From Lachnospiraceae bacterium UBA5902 (lineage in GTDB: Bacteria > Bacillota > Clostridia > Lachnospirales > Lachnospiraceae): a stretch of DNA of 64,000 bases. Below are positions 7,665-15,424 of this stretch, one piece after another (the stretch's first letter is position 1; every line of letters begins with the position of its first letter). Below the pieces are notes generated by a model that was not told the origin of the DNA, made no database searches, and worked only from the letters and a program-made list of their open reading frames with translations. The position numbers were made by a program, and so were the translations under genes. The stretch lies in NCBI GenBank assembly GCA_002431865.1, contig DJEI01000072.1, positions 45,166 through 109,165 on the forward strand, read 5' to 3'.

Positions 7665-10214
7665 GTGGTGTCTGAGAAAAAATCGGAGGATGGTACAAGC
7701 GTAACGCTGACAGTTGCCTGTCAGAGAGAGGGCTGCACAGAGCAGACTGACAAGCACGGGGGAACTGTGACATTGACTGTACCAGATTCTCTTACCTATG
7801 ATGGAACTGAAAAGGAAGTAACTGTGAGACAGTCACCGGAGGATGCGTTTGATTCGGTAAAAGTAAGCTATGAGTATGCTTGGGATGGTGATTCCGCATA
7901 TGACAAGCCGGTTTATGCTGGCGATTATACAGCGACTGTGACGGTTCGATTAGGCGAGGAAGAGGCAAGTGCTTCGATTGATTATACGATACAGAAAGCA
8001 AAGCTTTCGGTTGTGAATGCGGAAGCAGCTGAAAAAACATATGATGGTACGACAAAGGTACAGATCACGAATGTATTATTAGACGGCGCATTAAAAAACG
8101 ATGAGGTTGAAGTTGATACAACCGATCTGTATGGCGATCTTTCCGACAAGAATGCCGGTACATATTCAGAGATTACACTGCCAGAAATGGAATTGGTTGG
8201 AGCTGAAGCGGATAATTACGAACTGATCCATCCGACCAATCCGGTAGAATTAGCTACGGATGTGACAATTGACAAGGCATCTATGAACTTAGAGGATGTA
8301 TTTTTGACAAGTGTTTATACAGGTCAGAAGCTGCGGGTCGATCTGGATGCGCTGCTGCCAGCGGATTGCGGAGCGATTACATATGGCAATGCAAAGTGCA
8401 CTGGAGTTATTAGTTATGAGGGAAAACCAGTCATTTCGGACGATGATTTCCTGACATTTGTTACCAAGAGTGGCAATATTGAAGATGCCGGAAGAATTGC
8501 AATCGATGTATCCACAACCAATTATACGGATAATACGATAATTATAGATATCGAATTAGTTGAGAAAATTCCGGTATGCGTTAAAGATGGATATGCGGTT
8601 TCGGTGAAGAACGCATCGCTTACATACGGACAGACCCTTTCCATTCTGAAATTTGAGGATGTTGTGTTTGAAAATGAAGAAGGAAATGTTGTAAAAGGAA
8701 CACTTACATGGAAGAATCCAGATAAAGTACCAGAATATGGAACCCATAGTGAGGAATGGATATTTACACCAGAAGATTCAATTTATGGTACAGCAGAGGG
8801 TACGATATCCGTCAGCGTGGAGAAGGCAATGCCGGAAGTAACAGAGCTTCCAACGGTAACGGATCGTGTGTATCATCCGGGAACCAAGTTGGAGAACAGT
8901 GATTTGATCGGCGGAAAGGTGCTTCATGTAGATGGTACAGAAATGCCTGGTAGCTGGTGGGTAATTGACAAGAGCGTTTTGACGGTGGATAAGCAGGAAT
9001 ATCAGGTACGATTCCAGCCGTCAGATCTGATGGATAAGACCAATTATATTTATCCAGACAGAATGATCACTGTAAATGTTACAAAGGCAACGCCATATAT
9101 CACAGAGATTCCGACCGCAGAAACGCTTACTTATGGAGAGACCTTGAAGGATGTTGCACTGACAGGCGGAAAAGTACAGTACAGCGCGGATGAGGCAATT
9201 GAAGTGGCTGGAATCTTTACATGGAAGCTTGCAGATACGAAACCAACCGTTGCAGACAGTGACAGCACGAATTATATCGTTGTGTTTACACCGGATGACA
9301 GTGTGAATTACGCGACTGTTGAAACACAGGTTTGTGTAACTGTACAGAAAGCGCCAAAGGTTCCAAATATGCCAGAGGCATCTATGGATGTAGATTATAC
9401 GAAGACTACAGTTGGTTCAGTGTCACTTCCGACAGGCTGGAAGTTTGAGAATACGAAGTTGGATACTGCGCTGGAGATCGACAAGCCAGTGACAGTCACA
9501 GCAAACTATGTTGGCGAAGATGCAGGCAACTACGAGGTAGAAAGTGTAGAAATCACACTGACACGGAAGGCATGCACACATTCATCGACCAAGTGGATCG
9601 TCGATAAAGAAGCGACCGTTGATGCAGAGGGAAGCAGACACAAGGAATGTACGGTCTGCAAGACAGTTCTTGCGACAGAGACGATTGCAAAACTTGAAGC
9701 ACCAACACCGGATGTGAGCATCCGCTATACCACACATGTACAGACCTACGGCTGGCAGGGCTGGAAGTACAACGGACAGATGAGTGGAACTTCTGGACAG
9801 GCGAAGCGGCTCGAAGGAATCAATATCAAATTAACAAACAAGCCATACAGCGGAAGCATTGTCTACACAACGCATGTACAGACCTATGGCTGGCAGGGCA
9901 ATGAGAACAATCCAGACACATGGTTCCGTGACGGCGCGATGGCAGGAACTTCTGGACAGGCAAAACGGCTCGAAGCAATCCGTATCGCACTAACTGGCGA
10001 GATGGCAGAGCATTACGACGTGTACTACCGTGTCCATGCACAGTCTTACGGCTGGCTTGGCTGGACGAAGAATGGCGAAGCTGCCGGAACAGCAGGACTT
10101 GCAAAGCGACTCGAAGGAATCCAGATCGTGCTTGTACCGAAGGACGGTAAAGCACCAGCGAATAACTATGGCGGTGTCGTGACGACGAACAGACAAGCGT
10201 ATATAAAGAAATAA
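7665..10214 (+). CDS. Large secreted protein, C-terminal part (YDG/Ig-like domains and three ChW repeats), same frame as the preceding gene
   Basis: This open frame is in phase with 5436-7529 and is separated from it only by the TGA at 7527. The codons 7530-7664 (EPYPVLDGKKVYQNISYDS and on) are also coding-like, so the GTG at 7665 is only a nominal start. Modules in order: an Ig-like segment ending in YTIQKAKL; a YDG-type domain (about 8037-8255, TYDGTTKVQI to NYELIHP); several beta-sandwich repeats starting with SLTYGQTL or TLTYGETL; a Cys/His segment near 9570-9690; and three ChW repeats. It has no signal peptide of its own, so it could be exported only as part of the full-length product. 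This suggests a nonsense mutation, a sequencing error or read-through. No sortase motif is present. Confidence 0.6.
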   Translation: MVSEKKSEDGTSVTLTVACQREGCTEQTDKHGGTVTLTVPDSLTYDGTEKEVTVRQSPEDAFDSVKVSYEYAWDGDSAYDKPVYAGDYTATVTVRLGEEEASASIDYTIQKAKLSVVNAEAAEKTYDGTTKVQITNVLLDGALKNDEVEVDTTDLYGDLSDKNAGTYSEITLPEMELVGAEADNYELIHPTNPVELATDVTIDKASMNLEDVFLTSVYTGQKLRVDLDALLPADCGAITYGNAKCTGVISYEGKPVISDDDFLTFVTKSGNIEDAGRIAIDVSTTNYTDNTIIIDIELVEKIPVCVKDGYAVSVKNASLTYGQTLSILKFEDVVFENEEGNVVKGTLTWKNPDKVPEYGTHSEEWIFTPEDSIYGTAEGTISVSVEKAMPEVTELPTVTDRVYHPGTKLENSDLIGGKVLHVDGTEMPGSWWVIDKSVLTVDKQEYQVRFQPSDLMDKTNYIYPDRMITVNVTKATPYITEIPTAETLTYGETLKDVALTGGKVQYSADEAIEVAGIFTWKLADTKPTVADSDSTNYIVVFTPDDSVNYATVETQVCVTVQKAPKVPNMPEASMDVDYTKTTVGSVSLPTGWKFENTKLDTALEIDKPVTVTANYVGEDAGNYEVESVEITLTRKACTHSSTKWIVDKEATVDAEGSRHKECTVCKTVLATETIAKLEAPTPDVSIRYTTHVQTYGWQGWKYNGQMSGTSGQAKRLEGINIKLTNKPYSGSIVYTTHVQTYGWQGNENNPDTWFRDGAMAGTSGQAKRLEAIRIALTGEMAEHYDVYYRVHAQSYGWLGWTKNGEAAGTAGLAKRLEGIQIVLVPKDGKAPANNYGGVVTTNRQAYIKK
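9720..10133 (+). repeat. Three ChW (clostridial hydrophobic W) repeats inside the surface protein
   Basis: Three tandem copies of about 40 residues share the pattern Y-x2-H-x-Q-x-Y-G-W ... G-x2-(A/S)-G-T-x-G-x-A-K-R-L-E-(A/G)-I-x-I. They lie at about 9720-9834, 9858-9992 and 10020-10133. The second carries a short insertion (NENNPDTWFRDG). ChW repeats occur in secreted clostridial proteins and are thought to mediate wall association or ligand binding. Here they are the only candidate anchor, as no LPxTG or transmembrane segment follows. Confidence 0.85.
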
Positions 10215-10220
10215 CATTTT

Positions 10221-10320
10221 TACACCCGATAAGGTATAATTCAGAAGAAAAACACACAGAATATACCTTATCGGGTGTATTTTATATATAAAACATTGCA
10301 TTTATACCCGATAAGGTGTA
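10221..10320. promoter_or_regulatory. Three copies of a palindromic operator upstream of the hip module
   Basis: An 18-bp site, TAYACC-N6-GGTRTA with spacer CGATAA, occurs three times: 10221-10238 (direct), 10262-10279 (inverted) and 10303-10320 (direct). The half-sites are mirror-symmetric, as expected for a dimeric helix-turn-helix repressor. The third copy ends 30 bases before the hipB start. This fits autoregulation by the HipB-like protein. The first two copies also form a perfect 18-bp inverted repeat around a 23-base loop, flanked by TTTT and TTTTAT, which might double as a terminator for the upstream gene. Confidence 0.8.
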
Positions 10321-10350
10321 AAATGTACAAAAATGACAGGTGGTGATCGT

Positions 10351-10551
10351 ATGAATCAGATTGCAGAATTTATAAAAAAGAATCGTAAAGCAGCGGGACT
10401 GACGCAGGAGCAATTTGCCATGCGGGCGGGGCTTGGCTTGCGTTTTGTACGTGAACTGGAGCAGGGAAAAGAAACAGTGCGCATGGACAAGGTAAACATC
10501 GCACTTGGAATGTTCGGGATGGAGGCAGTTCCGGGAAGGCAGGTTGATTAG
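10351..10551 (+). CDS. hipB: HipB-like XRE-family antitoxin/repressor
   Basis: Small DNA-binding protein (66 residues) consisting almost only of an XRE-type helix-turn-helix: KNRKAAGLTQEQFAMRAGLG followed by recognition helix LRFVRELEQGKETVRMDKV. It begins the gene trio hipB-hipS-hipT and almost certainly binds the three palindromes at 10221-10320. In HipBA/HipBST systems the HTH protein represses the operon and forms part of the neutralising complex. The ATG at 10351 is used: aggtggtg lies 7 bases upstream, while the in-frame ATG at 10333 has no ribosome binding site. It lacks the C-terminal tail of Escherichia coli HipB. The next gene starts 2 bases after its stop. Confidence 0.85.
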   Translation: MNQIAEFIKKNRKAAGLTQEQFAMRAGLGLRFVRELEQGKETVRMDKVNIALGMFGMEAVPGRQVD

Positions 10552-10553
10552 GC

Positions 10554-10886
10554 ATGGATACGATTTTTCGAACGGCATATGTATATGTGCGGAATGTATT
10601 TGCGGGAACACTGTTGGAAACAGACGAGGGATATTCATTTTCCTACGATCAGACATATCTGAAAGATGCGCAAGCAAGTGCTGTATCGTTGACATTGCCT
10701 TTGACGGACAAGGTGTATGAGTCGAAAACGATGTTTCCTTTTTTTGATGGATTGATTCCAGAGGGCTGGCTGCTGGGCGTTGTAAGCAGGAATTGGAAGA
10801 TTGATGTTAAAGATCGGTTTGGACTTTTGCTGGTTGCCTGTAAGGATGCAATCGGAAATGTCAGCATAAGGGAGGAACGTGTATGA
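10554..10886 (+). CDS. hipS: HipS-like protein (stand-alone HipA N-terminal domain)
   Basis: A 110-residue protein equivalent to the N-terminal subdomain of HipA (couple_hipA family), encoded as a separate gene. Visible markers are the beta-strand start AYVYVRNVFAGTLLE, the SVSLTLPL-like segment (here AVSLTLPLTDKVYES) and the conserved FFDGLIPEGWLL before a helical end. In the Escherichia coli O127 HipBST system the corresponding HipS is the antitoxin that inhibits the HipT kinase; by analogy this protein may act the same way. Its last codon overlaps the hipT start (ATGA at 10883-10886), implying translational coupling. The separation is not a frameshift: both parts have their own start, and HipT begins with an extra Cys/His motif. 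Confidence 0.85.
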   Translation: MDTIFRTAYVYVRNVFAGTLLETDEGYSFSYDQTYLKDAQASAVSLTLPLTDKVYESKTMFPFFDGLIPEGWLLGVVSRNWKIDVKDRFGLLLVACKDAIGNVSIREERV

Positions 10887-11851
10887 ATTGTCTATGCTGT
10901 GGAAAACCATTGAAGAAGGAAACGAAATCGGGTTGGCATGCATCATGTATAAAGCATTTTTTTGGCACGGATATGATACCGGAAATAGATATCAAAGAAC
11001 AGACGTTGATGACGATTGCGGTGGAATCAATTCAAAAAGGTTTTACGGTTCCGGGGGTACAAAAGAAATTATCGCTGCATTTGCTGTCAGAAAAAAATAA
11101 GCCGCGTCTCACACTTGTGAATTATCCGACGGGGTATATCCTGAAACCACAGGTGGAGCAGTTCGAAGCATTGCCAGAGGCGGAACAACTGGTTATGACA
11201 ATGGCAGATACAATCGGGATTGCAACGGTTCCGCATGCCTTGATGAAGGGAGATGGAGATCTGGCATATATAACGCGACGCGTTGACCGGGTGCCGGATG
11301 GTGAATATATGAAGATGCTTGCGATGGAAGACTTCTGTCAGCTTGATCTGCGTCTGACACAGGACAAATACAAAGGTTCTTATGAGCGATGTGCGAAAAT
11401 AATAGAACGGTACTCTTGTCGAAAAGGCTTGGATATGGCGGAATTATTTATGAGACTGGTTTTTTGCTTTGTGGTTGGAAATTCGGATATGCATTTGAAG
11501 AATTTCTCGTTGCTTGAAACTGGAGAGGGCACTGGCACATACAGTTTGTCACCTGCGTATGATCTGCTTCCGGTGAATGTAATCATGCCGGAGGATAAGG
11601 AACAGTTTGCACTGGCGATGAATGGAAAGAAACGGAATCTTCATAGAAAGGACTTTTTGGTTTATGCAGATGTATGTGGAATATCCAGAGTGTCCGCAGA
11701 GAAGATGCTGGATGCGGTGATAGAGCAACGTGAGAGGTTTGTTGCAATGTGCGAAGCGTCGTTGCTTCCGAAACATCTAAAAGAGCGGTTTGAGAAGCTG
11801 ATACAGGAACGATGCGATGCAATCATGAAAAGAACGCAGAGGGAGGAGTAA
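10883..11851 (+). CDS. hipT: HipT-like serine/threonine kinase toxin
   Basis: HipA-fold kinase of 322 residues. Its N-terminus carries a zinc-ribbon-like C3-x2-C6 ... H19-x2-C22. The Gly-rich loop follows (residues 53-64, GFTVPGVQKKLS). Next come the ATP lysine in YILKPQ (K88), the catalytic N200-S-D202-M-H-L-K-N207 and the metal aspartate in SPAYDLLP (D227). HipA/HipT kinases phosphorylate aminoacyl-tRNA synthetases (GltX for HipA, TrpS for Escherichia coli HipT) and stop growth; the target here is unknown. Where HipT normally has an autophosphorylated S-x-S before GxQ, this protein has T55-V-P57. It is the last gene of the trio and ends inside the terminator at 11836-11875. It could be inactive, but every core kinase residue is present. 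Confidence 0.88.
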   Translation: MNCLCCGKPLKKETKSGWHASCIKHFFGTDMIPEIDIKEQTLMTIAVESIQKGFTVPGVQKKLSLHLLSEKNKPRLTLVNYPTGYILKPQVEQFEALPEAEQLVMTMADTIGIATVPHALMKGDGDLAYITRRVDRVPDGEYMKMLAMEDFCQLDLRLTQDKYKGSYERCAKIIERYSCRKGLDMAELFMRLVFCFVVGNSDMHLKNFSLLETGEGTGTYSLSPAYDLLPVNVIMPEDKEQFALAMNGKKRNLHRKDFLVYADVCGISRVSAEKMLDAVIEQRERFVAMCEASLLPKHLKERFEKLIQERCDAIMKRTQREE

Positions 11852-11875
11852 ATTGCTCCAACCTCTGCATTTTTT
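11836..11875. terminator. Terminator between hipT and asnB
   Basis: GCAGAGG (11836-11842) pairs with CCTCTGC (11862-11868), extended inward by GGAG/CTCC, and is followed by six Ts on the plus strand. The complement of the upstream bases (gttctttt on the minus strand) gives asnB a modest U-run too, so it may serve both convergent genes. The hipT stop lies in the stem-loop. Confidence 0.8.
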
Positions 11876-11885
11876 ATGCAATGAG

Positions 11886-13724
11886 CTATAACATATATTT
11901 CCGCATCCAGTAGTCGACCTGAAGCAGGTAGGCGATCATCTGCGGCCCGGCCATGAGCTGACCGAACCAAGGCTTTCCGTATTCTTTTGGCTCGTCGAGG
12001 AACTTTAGCACCGCAGGGATGTTCAGGTAGCTCCGGAGCGGAGATGCGGTGTCGGTGACGACTTCGCGCAGGCGGTTTGCAAGCACGCGTTCGTATTCCG
12101 GGTGATAGGTCTTCGGATAAGGGCTTTTTGGACGGTGCATGATCGTGTCCGGCAGGTATTTGGCGGCACAGGCACGGAGCAGACTCTTCGGAATACCGTC
12201 CTTGGCTTTGATCGACCAAGGAATATTGAATACATAGTCGACGACACGGTAATCGGCGAATGGCACTCTGGCTTCGAGTCCGTGCTGCATGGATGTGCGA
12301 TCCATGCGGTCAAGCAGTGTCTGCATGAACCAGCGGATATTCAGATAGGCAATCTGCCGTTTCTTCGTATCGAGCGGCGATTCCTCCGGCAGGATATTGA
12401 CCTCGGAGAGTGTCGCGCGGTATGCTCTGGCGATATATTTTTCCATCTGCATGCTGGCGGCAAATTCCGGGTGGAGCAGGGATTTGCGGAAGGAGATATC
12501 CATCGTCCACGGGAAGGTGTTCGATTGCAGCATGGCGTCACGGTGGAACCATGGATAGCCGCCGAAAATTTCGTCGGCACATTCGCCGGTCAATGTGACC
12601 TTGTGGTGCTTCGCAACTTCTCCACAGAAATACAACAGTGACGAATCGACATCCGCCATTGTTGGCAGACACCGACTGTCGACGGACGCTTCAAGCAGAT
12701 CAGCAAGCTGCGTGTAAGAACATGTCAGGTAGATGTGGTCGGAATGCAGATAGTCCTTCATAATATCAACGTAAGGACGGTCTTCACTCGGCTGGAAGCT
12801 GTTCGCCTGAAAATAAACGGCATTGTCGGTGTAGTCGAAGGAGTACGTGGTAAGCGGTGTATCATTTGGCAGAAAATGATGGCACACAGCGGATACATAC
12901 GAGGAGTCCACGCCGCCGGAGAGCAGGGTGGAGATCGGAACATCGGACACCATCTGCATACGGATACTGTCTTCGAGCAAATAAGAGGTTTTTTCTATCG
13001 TTTCCTCGTAGCTGTCGGTGTGTGGATGACTCTCAATCCGGTAGTATAGCCGGGAAGTCATATACTGCGGCGAGTAGGTCAGATATTCGCCGGGCTTGAT
13101 CTCTTTGATCCCGGAGAATACACCTTTGCCGTACGTCTTTGCCGGTCCGAGGGAGAAGATCTCGTTGAAGCTGTTCATGTCGATGCATGGACGGACGCGC
13201 GGATATTCAAACAGCGTATCAATTCTCGATGCGAACACGAGCGTATCTCCGGTTTTCGTATAATAAAGCGGTTTGACACCGAAACGGTCACGGTAGAGGT
13301 AGAGTGTATTTCGCATGCTGTCGTAGATGGCAATTGCGAAGATACCGTTTAATTCTTTGACAAAGCCCGGTCCGTAATGACAGAACGCGGCGATGATGAC
13401 TTCGGTATCGGAGTTGGTTTCAAAGGTATAGTTTTTCTGGAGCAATGTTTTCTTTACTTCTTTGTAGTTGTAGATTTCGCCATTGTATACGATATAGTAG
13501 GTGTTTCCATCCTTCGTATAAGACATGGGCTGTCTGCCGTTTTCGAGATCAATGATAGACAGGCGTGTGTGCGCAAGGCAGCACGAATTTATGATGGTAT
13601 GACCGTAGGTGTCCGGCCCGCGGTGGTTCATCGTATTGATCATACGGGAAAGCGTATGAAAGTTTTGCTTGGGATTTTCCGCATAGTTCTGGTCTGGGTT
13701 AAAGTAGCCCGCAATGCCACACAT
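11886..13724 (-). CDS. asnB: Asparagine synthase (glutamine-hydrolysing)
   Basis: Makes asparagine from aspartate, glutamine and ATP. The class II glutaminase domain comes first: C2 is the nucleophile exposed after Met removal (MCGIAGYF), and conserved RLSIIDLENGRQPM and YNGEIYNYKEV follow. The synthetase domain carries the PP-loop ATP motif STLLSGGVDSSYVSAV and LTGECADEIFGGYPWF. Its 612 residues are the usual length. RFGVKPLYY in the linker is conserved. The gene is monocistronic and minus-strand, between the hip module and the inverted-repeat element, with no obvious T-box leader. The ATG at 13724 is fixed by the requirement for Cys2. Confidence 0.95.
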   Translation of the reverse strand: MCGIAGYFNPDQNYAENPKQNFHTLSRMINTMNHRGPDTYGHTIINSCCLAHTRLSIIDLENGRQPMSYTKDGNTYYIVYNGEIYNYKEVKKTLLQKNYTFETNSDTEVIIAAFCHYGPGFVKELNGIFAIAIYDSMRNTLYLYRDRFGVKPLYYTKTGDTLVFASRIDTLFEYPRVRPCIDMNSFNEIFSLGPAKTYGKGVFSGIKEIKPGEYLTYSPQYMTSRLYYRIESHPHTDSYEETIEKTSYLLEDSIRMQMVSDVPISTLLSGGVDSSYVSAVCHHFLPNDTPLTTYSFDYTDNAVYFQANSFQPSEDRPYVDIMKDYLHSDHIYLTCSYTQLADLLEASVDSRCLPTMADVDSSLLYFCGEVAKHHKVTLTGECADEIFGGYPWFHRDAMLQSNTFPWTMDISFRKSLLHPEFAASMQMEKYIARAYRATLSEVNILPEESPLDTKKRQIAYLNIRWFMQTLLDRMDRTSMQHGLEARVPFADYRVVDYVFNIPWSIKAKDGIPKSLLRACAAKYLPDTIMHRPKSPYPKTYHPEYERVLANRLREVVTDTASPLRSYLNIPAVLKFLDEPKEYGKPWFGQLMAGPQMIAYLLQVDYWMRKYML

Positions 13725-13804
13725 ACAGATGCTCCTTCACACTTTTTCTTATTATATTCATTTTCTGCAAGGTTGTTTCGTATAATGTACAAATTGGAGA
13801 CGGA

Positions 13805-14178
13805 CGGAAATTGTAAATATACAGTTTGATATTCATATATTTTATACGAATTCATGAAATATACGATGTATTGTATCTAAGAAGTTCTACAATGTTCTGA
13901 TAAATATAATGTAGTAGTACGCAACCACCGGATTGGTATTGCCCCCTCGCGTTGCTCGGCGGCAGATTGTCGGGCGCATCCTAAATATGAACTCCGTTCA
14001 TATGCGCCCTCCGCTTGCCATCCATGGCTCAGTGGCAGTTTGTTTGAACATCGTGTTCAAACATTGCTGGTGTTTGTACAGAACATTAAGAACTTCTAAG
14101 ATACAAACATATGCATATTTCATGAATTTGTATAAAAATATATGAATTATCTACGACTGTATATTGTTACAATTTCCG
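13805..14178. repeat. MITE-like element with ~100-bp imperfect terminal inverted repeats (gene-free)
   Basis: This stretch between asnB and the second dacF has no credible gene. Its outer arms (about 13805-13910 and 14080-14178) are inverted copies of each other. Both begin CGGAAATTGTAA and share, in order, ATACAGT, TTCATATATTTT, AATTCATGAAATAT, GTATCT and AGAAGTTCT, with scattered mismatches and small gaps. Between the AT-rich arms is a GC-richer core with further hairpins: GGGCGCAT (13972-13979) with ATGCGCCC (14002-14009) enclosing ATGAAC/GTTCAT, and GTTTGAACA-tcg-TGTTCAAAC (14042-14062). No target-site duplication is evident. A miniature transposable element or a long structured RNA are the readings considered. 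Confidence 0.7.
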
Positions 14179-14227
14179 GTGTATTCTATCTGGGTTGTAA
14201 GAGATAGAAATGCAGGAAGGAGAGAAA

Positions 14228-15400
14228 ATGAAGAAAAAGATAATATGTGCGATTCTAATACTGATCATGATGCTTTGTGTAGTTTGTCCAGTTGCATATG
14301 CGAACACGGAGGATGCACTTCAAATTCAGTCGAAATCGGTGCTTTTGATGGAGTTAGAGAGTGGGACGGTACTCTACGAGAAGAATGCGGATGAGATGCT
14401 GCGTCCGGCATCGGTGACGAAGGTCATGACACTGCTTTTGATCTTCGAGGCACTGGAACGCGGCGATATCGCGCTGGACGATACGGTTGTCGTAACCGAG
14501 CATGCGGCGTCAATGGGTGGCTCGCAGTGCTTCTTCGAGGCAGGCGAGGAACAGACAGTGCAGGATATGATCAAATGCATCGAGGTTGCTTCCGGTAACG
14601 ACGCGGCAGTGGCAATGGCGGAGCATCTGGCAGGCTCGGAGGCGGCATTTGTCCAGAAGATGAATGGGCGGGCGAAGGAGCTTGGCATGGAGCATACACA
14701 TTTTGATAATGCGTGCGGGCTGGAGGTGGAAACACATCTGACTTCGGCGCGGGATATCGCGATCATGTCCAGACAGCTTTTGCTTTATCATCCGGATATC
14801 CTTATATATTCGACGATCTGGATGGATTCCATCACACATAAGACCCGACGGGGCGAGTCGCGGTTTGACCTTGCAAATACAAACAAATTCCTGAATCTTT
14901 ACACAGGGGCGAATGGACTGAAAACCGGATATACTTCGCAGGCAAAATACTGCATGTCGGCAACGGCAACGCGTGATGGCGTGACCTTGATCGCTGTCGT
15001 GATGGGTGCGGAGACAAAGGAAATCCGAAACAGCGAGGCAATGAAGCTGCTTGATTATGGATTCGCACAGTGTCGTCCGTATGTGGATACTGAAGTCGTT
15101 CCAGAGGATCTGCAGATCCCGGTACAGAATGGTACCTGCAAATCGGTGACGGTGAAGCCGGTGGAACAGCACACGATTACGCTTGTGGCGGCGAATCCGG
15201 ATCAGATCGAGAAGCAGGTGATCGCTTACGAGAACCTGAAAGCACCGATTCACGAGGGTGATGCGGTCGGTGTTGTGCAGTATTCCTGCAACGGTACCTG
15301 TATCAGCGAGGTGATCCTGTATGCAGAGCAGTCAGTACCGAAGCTTGATATGAAATACAGCTTATCAGAGATTGCAGGAAGAATATTTATGGCGAAATAA
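14228..15400 (+). CDS. D-alanyl-D-alanine carboxypeptidase, DacF-like (second copy)
   Basis: S11-family penicillin-binding protein of 390 residues. The signal peptide spans residues 1-26 (cleavage near VAYA). The catalytic triad is complete: S62-V-T-K65, S122-G-N124 and K232-T-G234. The C-terminal beta domain runs from about residue 280. The likely final helix (LSEIAGRIFMAK) could anchor the protein at the membrane, as in DacA/DacF enzymes. The ATG at 14228 (MKKKIICAIL) is chosen because GGAAGGAG lies 6 bases upstream; an in-frame ATG at 14210 precedes that site. It is only distantly similar to the copy at 2611, so the two are paralogs rather than a recent duplication. The structured element ends 49 bases upstream. 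Confidence 0.9.
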   Translation: MKKKIICAILILIMMLCVVCPVAYANTEDALQIQSKSVLLMELESGTVLYEKNADEMLRPASVTKVMTLLLIFEALERGDIALDDTVVVTEHAASMGGSQCFFEAGEEQTVQDMIKCIEVASGNDAAVAMAEHLAGSEAAFVQKMNGRAKELGMEHTHFDNACGLEVETHLTSARDIAIMSRQLLLYHPDILIYSTIWMDSITHKTRRGESRFDLANTNKFLNLYTGANGLKTGYTSQAKYCMSATATRDGVTLIAVVMGAETKEIRNSEAMKLLDYGFAQCRPYVDTEVVPEDLQIPVQNGTCKSVTVKPVEQHTITLVAANPDQIEKQVIAYENLKAPIHEGDAVGVVQYSCNGTCISEVILYAEQSVPKLDMKYSLSEIAGRIFMAK

Positions 15401-15424
15401 CCGAAGATAGGGTATAATAGAGCC

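Noticed and set aside
10221-10320. The three 18-bp repeats as a CRISPR array
   Set aside because: Too few and too short, the middle copy is inverted, spacers are 23 bases, and the sites are internally palindromic; operator sites fit better.
10554-11851. hipS and hipT as one hipA broken by a frameshift
   Set aside because: Each has its own start, the overlap is the coupling type ATGA, and HipT begins with a Cys/His motif that would be meaningless inside a fused HipA.
12102-12641. 179-residue plus-strand frame over asnB
   Set aside because: Shadow of the synthetase domain; no start signals.
13933-14145. A 70-residue frame in the inverted-repeat element
   Set aside because: It is made of the palindromic core, has no ribosome binding site and no protein-like composition.
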